DNA from: Oscillospiraceae bacterium
GTDB taxonomy: Bacteria > Bacillota_A > Clostridia > Oscillospirales > JAAYXM01
Assembly: GCA_017532355.1 (NCBI GenBank)
Contig: JAFXJK010000043.1
Location: forward strand, 1 to 15,509
Reading direction: 5' to 3'
Length of the DNA stretch: 15,509 nucleotides
The position numbers and the translations under genes were made by a program. The notes beneath the pieces were generated by a model, which ran no database searches, had not been told where the DNA came from, and was given only the letters and a program-made list of their open reading frames with translations. Shown piece by piece: positions 6,703 through 12,958 of this stretch (position 1 is its first letter; each line of letters starts with the position of its first letter).

Positions 6703-6774
6703 CTTTTCTGCGGAAAAGCCACGGCGGTTGAAACAGTCCCCCGGACTGTTTCCAAGAGCCGCCTTTCGACTCCT
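6695..6774. repeat. 80-nt three-way-junction structure beside tRNA-Arg
   Basis: Outer stem aggagtcg (6695-6702) / cgactcct (6767-6774). Inside are hairpin one, gcttttc-tgcg-gaaaagc (6702-6719, sharing one base with the outer stem), and hairpin two. Hairpin two is formed by ggcgg, ttg and aaacagtcc (6723-6739) pairing with ggactgttt, caa and ccgcc (6743-6763) with two small bulges, 17 pairs in all. The outer stem reuses T-arm sequence of the duplicated tRNA end. No protein frame is convincing. It may be a repeat unit, a small non-autonomous element or a structured RNA. Confidence 0.55.
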
Positions 6775-6790
6775 CTGACATTCACAATAA

Positions 6791-6824
6791 CAATGCCGCA
6801 CCACCGTGCGGTGGTGTGGCATTG
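6791..6824 (-). terminator. Hairpin immediately after tRNA-Arg, likely its terminator
   Basis: Stem caatgcc-g-caccacc (6791-6805) / ggtggtg-t-ggcattg (6810-6824), loop gtgc, with one imperfect pair in the middle. On the minus strand it starts two bases after the CCA end. The following ttattg is only weakly T-rich. It overlaps the edge of the 25-bp repeat. Confidence 0.55.
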
Positions 6825-6825
6825 T

Positions 6826-6902
6826 TGGCGCGCCCGACAGGAGTCGAACCTGCGGCCTTCAGAGTCGGAGTCTGACGCTCTATCCAACTGAGCTACGGGC
6901 GC
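6826..6902 (-). tRNA. tRNA-Arg(CCG)
   Basis: Complete 77-nt cloverleaf with encoded CCA. On the minus strand: acceptor GCGCCCG/CGGGCGC, D stem GCTC/GAGC, anticodon stem TCAGA/TCTGA with loop CTCCGAC (anticodon CCG), five-base variable loop AGGCC, T stem GCAGG/CCTGT, discriminator G, CCA. It reads CGG arginine codons. It has its own promoter upstream and its 3' end is duplicated at 6678-6702. Confidence 0.96.
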
Positions 6903-6915
6903 ATATTACTATAAC

Positions 6916-6944
6916 AGTATATCAAAACCGCAATTTTTTGTAAA
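6916..6944 (-). promoter_or_regulatory. Promoter of tRNA-Arg
   Basis: On the minus strand TTTACA (6944-6939), 17 bases, TATACT (6921-6916), 13 bases before the mature 5' end at 6902. Both hexamers are five of six to consensus. Confidence 0.75.
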
Positions 6945-7003
6945 GGAAAAACGTGTATATTTTTGACGCACACCGCGAAAAATAATTCTCACGGGGTGAT
7001 TTT

Positions 7004-7447
7004 ATGGATATGTCAAAAAAGGAATATGCAAAATATGTAAAGGAGCACGAGCCGCGCTCGCCGCACCTTAAAAATTTTATAAAGGCATACATTATCGGCG
7101 GCTTTATCTGCGTCCTCGGTCAGTGCTTTATCCGCCTCTACTCATACCTCGGCGCATCAAAGGACGACGCATCTGCTCTCGCTTCAATCTCGCTCGTTCT
7201 TCTCTCGGCACTTCTCACGGGCTTCGGGCTTTACGACAAAATCGCAAAGCACGCAGGCGCAGGAACGCTCGTTCCCATAACAGGCTTTGCAAACTCTATC
7301 GTTTCAGAGTCAATCGAGTTCAAGACCGAAGGCTATATCCTCGGTGTCGGTGCGAAAATGTTCACACTTGCAGGCCCTGTCATAGTTTACGGTACGGCGG
7401 CAAGCGTCCTCTACGGATTTGTCTATTGGGTGATGTCGATGTTTTGA
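7004..7447 (+). CDS. spoVAC: Stage V sporulation protein AC
   Basis: A 147-residue membrane protein of the SpoVAC family, normal in length. A hydrophilic N-terminus rich in Lys and Glu (1-22) is followed by hydrophobic segments near 25-47, 57-77 and 115-145. Typical family stretches are AGAGTLVPITGFANS and IEFKTEGYILGVGAKMF. SpoVA proteins sit in the spore inner membrane and carry Ca-dipicolinate in during sporulation and out during germination; SpoVAC can act as a mechanosensitive channel. The usual partners spoVAD and spoVAE are not adjacent. GGGGTGA precedes the ATG; a second ATG two codons on is possible. A weak sigma-G-like pair (TGTATA at 6954, AAAAATA at 6978) may be present but is not convincing. 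Confidence 0.95.
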   Translation: MDMSKKEYAKYVKEHEPRSPHLKNFIKAYIIGGFICVLGQCFIRLYSYLGASKDDASALASISLVLLSALLTGFGLYDKIAKHAGAGTLVPITGFANSIVSESIEFKTEGYILGVGAKMFTLAGPVIVYGTAASVLYGFVYWVMSMF

Positions 7448-7449
7448 GT

Positions 7450-7478
7450 TTGCTTTTAATAAAGCTTTATAATATAAT
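7450..7478 (+). promoter_or_regulatory. Promoter of the radical SAM gene
   Basis: TTGCTT (7450-7455), 17 bases, TATAAT (7473-7478), 15 bases before the start at 7494. It begins just after the spoVAC stop, so the radical SAM gene need not depend on sporulation transcription. Confidence 0.55.
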
Positions 7479-7493
7479 AAATGCGGTGATATT

Positions 7494-8354
7494 ATGTACA
7501 GGACCGCAAACGATTATTATAAAGAGAAATTCGGGTGTAAGGTATATAAGCTCTCGCTCGACGGCGGCTTTACCTGCCCGAACCGCGACGGAACTCTCTC
7601 CACGGGCGGTTGCATCTTCTGCTCGGAGTGCGGCAGCGGTGAGTTTGCCGAGCGCGGTACGGATATAGCCGAGCAGCTCGAGCGCGCGAAGAGGCGAGTG
7701 GAGGCAAAGATAAAAAACGGTAAGTATATCGCGTATTTTCAAGCTTTCACAAGCACCTATGCCCCTATAAGGCGGTTAAAGCAGCTCTTCTGCGAGGCAA
7801 TCGCGCCCGACTACATAGTCGGACTGAACGTCGCGACGCGCCCCGACTGTCTCCCCGATGAGACAATTGAGCTTCTCGCAGAGCTTAATAAGCTCAAGCC
7901 CGTAACGGTTGAACTCGGTCTTCAGACGGCAGACGAGAATGTTGCGAAATACATCAACCGAGGATATGAAAATGAGGTTTATCAAGATGCCGTCGCTCGG
8001 CTTCATGCAAAAGGAATTGAGGTCATAACGCATATAATCATCGGTCTTCCCGATGACGATGCAGTAGAAACTACGCGCTATGCCGCTCTGTGCAAAACCG
8101 ACGGGGTTAAGTTTCACCTCTTACATATACTGAAAGGCACGCGGCTTGAAAGAGAGTATGAAAACGGCAAGGTGGAGGCGCTTTCATTAGAAAAGTATGC
8201 AGAGATTTTAAAATCCTGCATTTCCGTTTTGCCGAAAGAAGCGGTTGTCCACAGAATAACGGGCGACGGCGCAAAGCGCGACCTTATCGCTCCGCTCTGG
8301 TCGGCAGACAAAAAGACAACGCTCAACTTCTTAAACAAATACCTGAATGATTAA
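7494..8354 (+). CDS. TIGR01212-type radical SAM protein (YtqA/YhcC family)
   Basis: A 286-residue cytoplasmic enzyme. The [4Fe-4S] site is the family's unusual spacing C28-x11-C40-x2-C43 (CPNRDGTLSTGGCIFC), and the family stretches VGLNVATRPDCLPDE, TVELGLQTADENV and GIEVITHIIIGLPDD follow. Length is typical (about 300). In Bacillus the homolog YtqA has been linked to side-chain processing of wobble-uridine modifications in tRNA; the role here is by homology. The ATG follows GCGGTGA. It lies between spoVAC and a tRNA-editing protein; the second neighbour fits a tRNA-quality theme. Confidence 0.9.
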   Translation: MYRTANDYYKEKFGCKVYKLSLDGGFTCPNRDGTLSTGGCIFCSECGSGEFAERGTDIAEQLERAKRRVEAKIKNGKYIAYFQAFTSTYAPIRRLKQLFCEAIAPDYIVGLNVATRPDCLPDETIELLAELNKLKPVTVELGLQTADENVAKYINRGYENEVYQDAVARLHAKGIEVITHIIIGLPDDDAVETTRYAALCKTDGVKFHLLHILKGTRLEREYENGKVEALSLEKYAEILKSCISVLPKEAVVHRITGDGAKRDLIAPLWSADKKTTLNFLNKYLND

Positions 8355-8370
8355 AGGCTTTCCTTTTCTA

Positions 8371-8399
8371 TTGACTTTTTCTTCAAAATGTAATATCCT
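8371..8399 (+). promoter_or_regulatory. Promoter of the tRNA-editing gene
   Basis: TTGACT (8371-8376), 17 bases, TATCCT (8394-8399), 31 bases before the start at 8431. The -35 is five of six and the -10 four of six to consensus. Confidence 0.55.
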
Positions 8400-8430
8400 C
8401 AATATATTATTAGTTTGGATGTGAAAGACA

Positions 8431-8964
8431 ATGACACTTGAAAACGGAAGACCCGAAAATACATCTGCGCGACTTCCGAAAGAAGTCCGCGTTTACGATT
8501 TTCTCGACTCGCTCGACATCTCCTACACGAGAGTTGACCACGAGCCTGCGATGACGATGGAGGCGTGCGAAGAGGTTGATAAGGTTCTCGGAACGGAGCT
8601 TTGCAAGAATCTTCTCCTATGCAACCGTCAGGAGACGAGCTTCTACCTTCTTATGATGCCGTCCGACAAACCCTTTAAGACAAAGGACTTATCCGCGCAG
8701 ATTAACTCTGCCCGTCTTTCCTTTGCAAAGGGCGAATATATGGAAGAGTTTCTCGACATCACCCCGGGCTCGCTTTCTTTTCTCGGACTTATGAACGATA
8801 AGGAAAAGAAGGTCTCACTTCTCATCGATGAAGATATCCTCAAAGCCGAGGCTATCGGCGTTCATCCGTGCATCAACACCTCAAGCCTCGCGCTTAAAAC
8901 AACTGACATCATAGAGAAAATCATCCCTGCTCTTTCGCACGAGCCAACAATCGTAAGGCTTTAA
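8431..8964 (+). CDS. YbaK/ProX-type aminoacyl-tRNA editing protein (PrdX-like)
   Basis: A 177-residue stand-alone editing domain related to the insertion domain of prolyl-tRNA synthetase. Family features: an N-terminal helix-strand part with 'YTRVDHEPAMTMEACEEVD', the catalytic-type lysine K59 in GTELCKNLLL, the TPGSLSFLGL loop (111-120) and GVHPCINTSS (143-152), usually GVHPxxNT. PrdX/ProXp-ala proteins hydrolyse Ala-tRNA(Pro) in trans and so prevent alanine at proline codons. Length fits the family. GTG-rich leader sequence with GGATGTGAAAG is a modest ribosome site. The gene converges on the amidase-like gene with six bases between the stops. Confidence 0.88.
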   Translation: MTLENGRPENTSARLPKEVRVYDFLDSLDISYTRVDHEPAMTMEACEEVDKVLGTELCKNLLLCNRQETSFYLLMMPSDKPFKTKDLSAQINSARLSFAKGEYMEEFLDITPGSLSFLGLMNDKEKKVSLLIDEDILKAEAIGVHPCINTSSLALKTTDIIEKIIPALSHEPTIVRL

Positions 8965-8970
8965 TATTCA

Positions 8971-9462
8971 TCACGCGTCGCGCACGGCTTCGATATGAAG
9001 AAGCCGTGCGTTTGTGTAATCATACGTCGAAAGCGGACGGCGATAGACATCACGAGTGTGCGCCGCAAGCAGGATATTTTCGGGAGACGGGTTTCTGCCG
9101 ACGGATACAACAAGAAGAGTGTGCGTAAAATCCTCACTTCCGCCGTAGGCAAGCTGAATGACATCTCCTATCTGCACCTGTGAGAGTTCTGCCTCATATC
9201 CGTACGGCCCTACTCCCTCATTCTGCGTTATAAACTCATAGAAAAAGCGGACACTCGTCCATGATGGCGAGCGAAGGTCGGGCGATATGTAGTACCACCC
9301 GAGATTTTCCGAAAAATTCATCACGAGCGAGCCTGCATAAACGCACTGGGAAACGAAGTTCGTGCAGTCTCCGCCGATTTCGTCAAAGCTGTAGAATTCG
9401 GGGTTGCGCCGGAACGCCCAACGTCTTGCGTATCTCACCGCGGCGCGTCTGTTATATTCCAA
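8971..9462 (-). CDS. Amidase_6-type (putative amidase domain) protein
   Basis: A 163-residue protein from the TTG at 9462. It is one Amidase_6 domain (NlpC/P60-like cysteine hydrolase fold): start EYNRRAAVRYARRWA, catalytic-type cysteine C33 in GGDCTNFVSQC, and histidine in DFTHTLLVV. Such domains are found on clostridial and bacillar wall or spore proteins and are thought to cut peptidoglycan peptides. There is no signal peptide, so how it leaves the cell, if it does, is open; a role inside the mother cell or forespore is possible. The frame is open to 9495, but that start sits inside the upstream terminator stem. The chosen TTG has GGAGGAG six bases before it and begins exactly where the domain begins. 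Confidence 0.82.
   Translation of the reverse strand: MEYNRRAAVRYARRWAFRRNPEFYSFDEIGGDCTNFVSQCVYAGSLVMNFSENLGWYYISPDLRSPSWTSVRFFYEFITQNEGVGPYGYEAELSQVQIGDVIQLAYGGSEDFTHTLLVVSVGRNPSPENILLAAHTRDVYRRPLSTYDYTNARLLHIEAVRDA
8981..9017 (+). terminator. Terminator-like hairpin inside the 3' end of the amidase-like gene
   Basis: Perfect 11-bp stem cgcacggcttc (8981-8991) / gaagccgtgcg (9000-9010), 8-base loop, then TTTGTGT on the plus strand. It would stop transcripts of the tRNA-editing gene ending at 8964, and it lies fully within the coding frame of the opposite gene. Confidence 0.55.
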
Positions 9463-9475
9463 ATAAATCTCCTCC
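9460..9475 (-). promoter_or_regulatory. Strong ribosome site that fixes a TTG start
   Basis: On the minus strand GGAGGAG (9475-9469), six bases, TTG (9462-9460). A near-perfect Shine-Dalgarno sequence in front of a rare start codon decides the start of the amidase-like gene. Confidence 0.8.
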
Positions 9476-9484
9476 AAAAAGCTT

Positions 9485-9516
9485 AATAGGCACAAGGATA
9501 ACCCCTTGTGCCTATT
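9485..9516 (-). terminator. Terminator of the FliB-like gene
   Basis: Perfect 13-bp stem aataggcacaagg (9485-9497) / ccttgtgcctatt (9504-9516), 6-base loop. On the minus strand it follows the stop at 9538 and is itself followed by aagcTTTTT. It separates the FliB-like gene from the amidase-like gene. Confidence 0.8.
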
Positions 9517-9537
9517 ATCATATTCGAAGATTTTATT

Positions 9538-10470
9538 TTAAGTTCCAACGTAAAACTCATCAAAGAGCGCTTCCGTATTCTCCTCGCAGTATTCAAGCTC
9601 TGTCGAGAACATTCGGCAAAGCTCGACCTGATCCTCAAACGAAAACTTGCCATGCTTTAAAAACTCGCAGAGACCGAGCGCATATACGAGCCAGACGCCA
9701 AACACTGCAAAGCACGCACGCGCGGCAGCATCGTCGATATCTGCCGCGGTCGCAAGGTGACGGTATATGAGATAAACGCCAAGCTGCTCGTACTCCGTCT
9801 CGCGATCCTTCATATATGTATCAAACTTATCTGTCCGCACATTTGAGAGAATTTTAAGCGCCGCTACCCTCTCCTGCCACGTTTTGTCCATACATTCAAG
9901 AGAAAGAAGAAACTCTGCCCAGTACTCCACTCCTCGCTCGGGAAGGCTTGCGTTGCAGAGCGCAAGGACCTCGAAAAGGCGCATACGTATGCTCTTTTTT
10001 CTGTCCTGAAGCTTTGAAATAATTTTATCTCTCAAGAATAGGATTTCATCGTCTGAAGAAATCTCCTCATCCGAGACAAGCACTGTTTTTTCTTTTCTTC
10101 CGAGAATTATCCTTGCCGCTTCCTCGCAGGAAAGGCCGAGCCCTGCCTCAACCCTTCCGCAGATTTCGTTATAAAATCGCGGATGCTCGCGGCAGATGTG
10201 GCAAAGCTTATCTTCTCCGAGCGCAAGGATAATATCGCAGAGGTTATCGCCGTTGAGAAACGGACAACGCTCGTCCGCGGCGAGAATGAATTCTGAGTTC
10301 TCGCCGTCCTTTATATTTTCGGAAAGGCGTCGTCCAAACTCACCATCAACCGTATCGTAATACGCCTTTGTATCTTTATCAATCTCAATTTCCCAGCCGA
10401 TACAGCAGTTGTGACGGCAGTCCTTTGCAATGCACCGAAACTCTTTATAATAATCAGGATAAACCGGCAT
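9538..10470 (-). CDS. FliB-like cysteine-cluster protein (flagellin lysine-N-methylase family)
   Basis: A 310-residue protein whose first 120 residues carry a dense cysteine set: C13, C18, C22, C23 (FRCIAKDCRHNCCIGWEIEID), C69 (ERCPFL), C78, C90 and C93 (LCHICREHPRFY), C104 and C115. This is the pattern of the family named after FliB, which methylates lysines of flagellin and probably holds a metal or Fe-S cluster. The rest is helical and poorly conserved. Salmonella FliB is about 400 residues, and no flagellar gene is near, so the family name should not be read as a proven function. The ATG at 10470 is preferred (GAGGTG six bases before) over a GTG three codons upstream that overlaps that site. 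Confidence 0.75.
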   Translation of the reverse strand: MPVYPDYYKEFRCIAKDCRHNCCIGWEIEIDKDTKAYYDTVDGEFGRRLSENIKDGENSEFILAADERCPFLNGDNLCDIILALGEDKLCHICREHPRFYNEICGRVEAGLGLSCEEAARIILGRKEKTVLVSDEEISSDDEILFLRDKIISKLQDRKKSIRMRLFEVLALCNASLPERGVEYWAEFLLSLECMDKTWQERVAALKILSNVRTDKFDTYMKDRETEYEQLGVYLIYRHLATAADIDDAAARACFAVFGVWLVYALGLCEFLKHGKFSFEDQVELCRMFSTELEYCEENTEALFDEFYVGT

Positions 10471-10493
10471 AACAAGCACCTCACGCAGAGTTT

Positions 10494-10521
10494 AAAAAAG
10501 ACTGCTTCCGCAGTCTTTTTT
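10494..10521 (-). terminator. Terminator of the M20 peptidase gene
   Basis: Stem aaaaaagactgc (10494-10505) / gcagtctttttt (10510-10521), loop ttcc; on the minus strand it ends in TTTTTT. It begins 5 bases past the stop at 10526 and closes that gene before the FliB-like gene begins. Confidence 0.88.
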
Positions 10522-10525
10522 ATAT

Positions 10526-11632
10526 TTAGTCGTTAATAAAGTCGCGGACTGTTCTGTCAACTATTTCGTAACCGACGAAGATACTCTCCTTATCAACCCA
10601 CTCTTCGCGGCGGTGAGCTCCCCATGCGATGCTTCCGCCGATTGTGGTCGAGAGAACTCCGAGAGAAAGAGGAATGTTGCTGTCAGTTGAGGAGGACTTG
10701 CGCTTGCATTCCATGCCGCTTACTTCCTCACAGATTTTCTCGCAACGACAGAGAAGCTTCTCGAAAGCTTCCTCGTCAATGCCCTTTGCACACGGACGAA
10801 TTCCGAGAACTTCAACTTCGACATCGACACCTGCATCCTTGTGCTTCTTTATTACCTCTTCAAACTTTGCGCGCATAATATCAACGCACTCCGCATAGTC
10901 AGAACGGTATTCGTAAAGCATCTCGGCATTCTGAGCAATTGTATTGACAGATGTACCGCCCGAGATTGTGCCGACATTGAAGGTGGTTTTTGAATCACCG
11001 ATGTGCGGAATCTCTATCTCGTGCAAATCGCAGATGATTCTGGCAAGCTTTTCGATAGCGTTGTCTCTTCCGAATGCACCGTAAGAATGGCCACCCTCGG
11101 TCTTTACGCTTACGCGCATACGCTCAGAGCCGACAACGCGGTTGACTATGTAGGGATAGCTTCCGTCAACGGAAACAACACAGGCAACTCTGCCCTCAAA
11201 GTCCTTCATAATCTGGCGGATGCCTTTTAGGTTTCCGAGTCCTTCCTCGCAGGAGTTCATAACAAGAAGCATACCGTGCTTCGGGGTAATCTTCTCCTGC
11301 GTAAGCGCTCTTGCTATAAACATAAGCTGAACTGCGTGAACAGTATCATCCGCAATACCGGGGGCGTGAATCTTCTCACCGTCGTCGTAATACGGAAGCG
11401 GCTCCATATCCGGAAAGACAACGTCCGTATGTCCGAGGAATACGTTTATCTTATCACCCTTGACATCGCCGAACGGAACGATTACGTTCTTTGCCTCATC
11501 TTCATACGCATAAACTCCGTTTTTCTCAAACCAGTCGAGAATAAGCGCGACACGCTTATCTTCCATGCCGCTCGGTGCAGGGGTTCTTGCAACCGCTTCA
11601 AGGACTTCCAAAAACTCTCTTCTGTCAACCAT
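10526..11632 (-). CDS. M20-family metallopeptidase
   Basis: A 368-residue cytoplasmic di-zinc hydrolase of the M20 family (PepT, ArgE, DapE, CPG2 relatives). The metal and catalytic set is complete: H68 and D70 in GHTDVV, D95 in PGIADD, catalytic E129 and metal ligand E130 in SCEEGLG, D156 in VSVDG, and H340 in AHRREEW. The lid/dimerisation domain lies at about 170-275 (GGHSYGAFGRDNAIEKLA). Known members remove amino acids from small peptides or acyl groups from amino acids; the substrate cannot be chosen here. The start follows GTGAGG. It stands between two terminators, so is probably a single gene, though no clear promoter is seen in the 73 bases before it. Confidence 0.93.
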   Translation of the reverse strand: MVDRREFLEVLEAVARTPAPSGMEDKRVALILDWFEKNGVYAYEDEAKNVIVPFGDVKGDKINVFLGHTDVVFPDMEPLPYYDDGEKIHAPGIADDTVHAVQLMFIARALTQEKITPKHGMLLVMNSCEEGLGNLKGIRQIMKDFEGRVACVVSVDGSYPYIVNRVVGSERMRVSVKTEGGHSYGAFGRDNAIEKLARIICDLHEIEIPHIGDSKTTFNVGTISGGTSVNTIAQNAEMLYEYRSDYAECVDIMRAKFEEVIKKHKDAGVDVEVEVLGIRPCAKGIDEEAFEKLLCRCEKICEEVSGMECKRKSSSTDSNIPLSLGVLSTTIGGSIAWGAHRREEWVDKESIFVGYEIVDRTVRDFIND

Positions 11633-11666
11633 TTTTAAAACCTCACTTAATTTTTTTACACACGAA

Positions 11667-11693
11667 GAGAGCTATTTTTCAAAAATAGCTCTC
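11667..11693 (-). terminator. Hairpin after the PrsA-like gene
   Basis: Palindrome gagagctattttt (11667-11679) / aaaaatagctctc (11681-11693) about one central base; in practice the inner A/T pairs open to a loop. It follows the stop at 11706 on the minus strand. The T run lies in the stem rather than after it, so some read-through into the M20 gene is possible. Confidence 0.6.
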
Positions 11694-11705
11694 CCTGTTA
11701 CAATA

Positions 11706-12833
11706 TTATTCTGCCGGGGTAAGGGTGATTTCAGGAATCTCCTCGCCCTCTGCGCCGTGGTTATGACCTGCATGCGCATCTTCAATACCGACCTCATCGC
11801 CGATTGTCTTCTCTGCGTTGAGAATCTCGTAAAGGTCAATTTTTTCGTACTCTTTGGTGTACTCAACTTCAATACCTTCCATATACTCTGAAAGAACCTG
11901 ACCAATGAGAGGATTACCAAGCTGAGCAGTAAAGCCCTCAAGGTCTGTTGCAATATGCTCTGCACTCATCGGATATCTTTTGATTATGTGGAAGCCGTAG
12001 CTTGACGGAACAATGTCCGACACTCCGCCTACTTCAAGTGCCGTAGCTGCCGCCGTAAACTCTGCAACCATCGAGCCGCCCGTCGGGGTGTAGCCGTTTG
12101 TGTCCATAACGTATCCGCCCTTGTTGGTTTCCATTCCGGGGTCTTCACCAAACTCAGCGATAAGAGCGTCAAAGTCTTCGCCGTTCTTTGCGCGCTTTGC
12201 AATACTCTCTGCCTTTGCCTTCTTTTCAGCATAATCTGCATCTGCTTCCTTCGCCATAACGAGAACGTGCTTAACACAGATTAAATCCTTTCCGAAGGTC
12301 TCTGCAATTTTTTCGGCAGTGGGAGCATACTTTCCTTCACCGGTAAAGAGTTCGGACTGAATTCTTGAGAAAAGCGCGCTTCTTCCCAGTACGTAATCAT
12401 AGAAGGACTCGCTTATGCCTTCACTCTCAAATTTTTCAATAAATGCCTTGCGACTGCCTGCAGCTTCAATCTGCTTTTCTTTCGCTTCTTTCATAGTCTT
12501 TCTGTCTTCTTCAGTAAGCTTGATTCCGTTTTCCTTTGCAACAGCAGCGTATGTCTCAAACTCGATAATAAGGTTTTCTGCGTACTCCTTCAAGAGGTCA
12601 GCACCTGTTGTCTGTCCGTCACCCATATCTTCACCCAGCATTGAAGCAAGGGACATTCCGTAGGTCTGCTCAAACATCATATTGCTCTGAACAATTGCGC
12701 TTGCGTAGATGTCCTTTGAAATTCTCGCACCGCCAACCTTCATAACCGTCTTTGCACCATCATCGCAGCCTGCAAGCAATGTACAAAGCATAAAGGCCGC
12801 AATAATAAGAGATAAAATTCTTGTTTTCTTCAT
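11706..12833 (-). CDS. prsA: PrsA-like lipoprotein peptidyl-prolyl isomerase
   Basis: A 375-residue exported lipoprotein. The signal peptide (KK at 2-3, hydrophobic 6-20) ends in the lipobox LLAGC with lipidated C23. A SurA/PrsA-type N-terminal helical part (about 30-165) is followed by a parvulin (PpiC) domain at about 184-287 with the family's HVLV, GGY and SSYGFHIIKR segments. The tail has a short His-rich run (AHAGHNHGAEGEE). PrsA is anchored outside the membrane and helps secreted proteins fold. AAGGAG and AGGAGA lie before the ATG and an excellent promoter upstream. Length is a little above the Bacillus protein (about 290). Confidence 0.92.
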   Translation of the reverse strand: MKKTRILSLIIAAFMLCTLLAGCDDGAKTVMKVGGARISKDIYASAIVQSNMMFEQTYGMSLASMLGEDMGDGQTTGADLLKEYAENLIIEFETYAAVAKENGIKLTEEDRKTMKEAKEKQIEAAGSRKAFIEKFESEGISESFYDYVLGRSALFSRIQSELFTGEGKYAPTAEKIAETFGKDLICVKHVLVMAKEADADYAEKKAKAESIAKRAKNGEDFDALIAEFGEDPGMETNKGGYVMDTNGYTPTGGSMVAEFTAAATALEVGGVSDIVPSSYGFHIIKRYPMSAEHIATDLEGFTAQLGNPLIGQVLSEYMEGIEVEYTKEYEKIDLYEILNAEKTIGDEVGIEDAHAGHNHGAEGEEIPEITLTPAE

Positions 12834-12868
12834 TTTCTCCTGTCTCCTTAATAAATTTACTACTAATG

Positions 12869-12897
12869 ATTATAACAAACCTGTCGCGGAATTGCAA
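12869..12897 (-). promoter_or_regulatory. Promoter of the PrsA-like gene
   Basis: On the minus strand TTGCAA (12897-12892), 17 bases, perfect TATAAT (12874-12869), 35 bases before the start at 12833. Confidence 0.7.
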
Positions 12898-12926
12898 CAA
12901 AACATTATGAACATTTTGAAAACAAA

Positions 12927-12953
12927 ACTGCGAAGGCGTTTTGCCTTCGCAGT
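12927..12953 (-). terminator. Terminator of the glycyl-tRNA synthetase gene
   Basis: Perfect 11-bp stem actgcgaaggc (12927-12937) / gccttcgcagt (12943-12953), loop gtttt; on the minus strand it follows the stop at 12959 and is followed by tttgtttt. Confidence 0.85.
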
Positions 12954-12958
12954 CAGGA

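Noticed and set aside
6636..6887. Minus-strand frame across tRNA-Arg and its duplicated end
   Set aside because: It reads through the tRNA and the structured repeat; the twice-occurring SCRARQQ in it is just the 25-bp DNA repeat translated. No ribosome site.
9463..9495. Earlier TTG start for the amidase-like gene
   Set aside because: It would begin inside the terminator stem of the upstream gene and include the strong ribosome site in the coding part.
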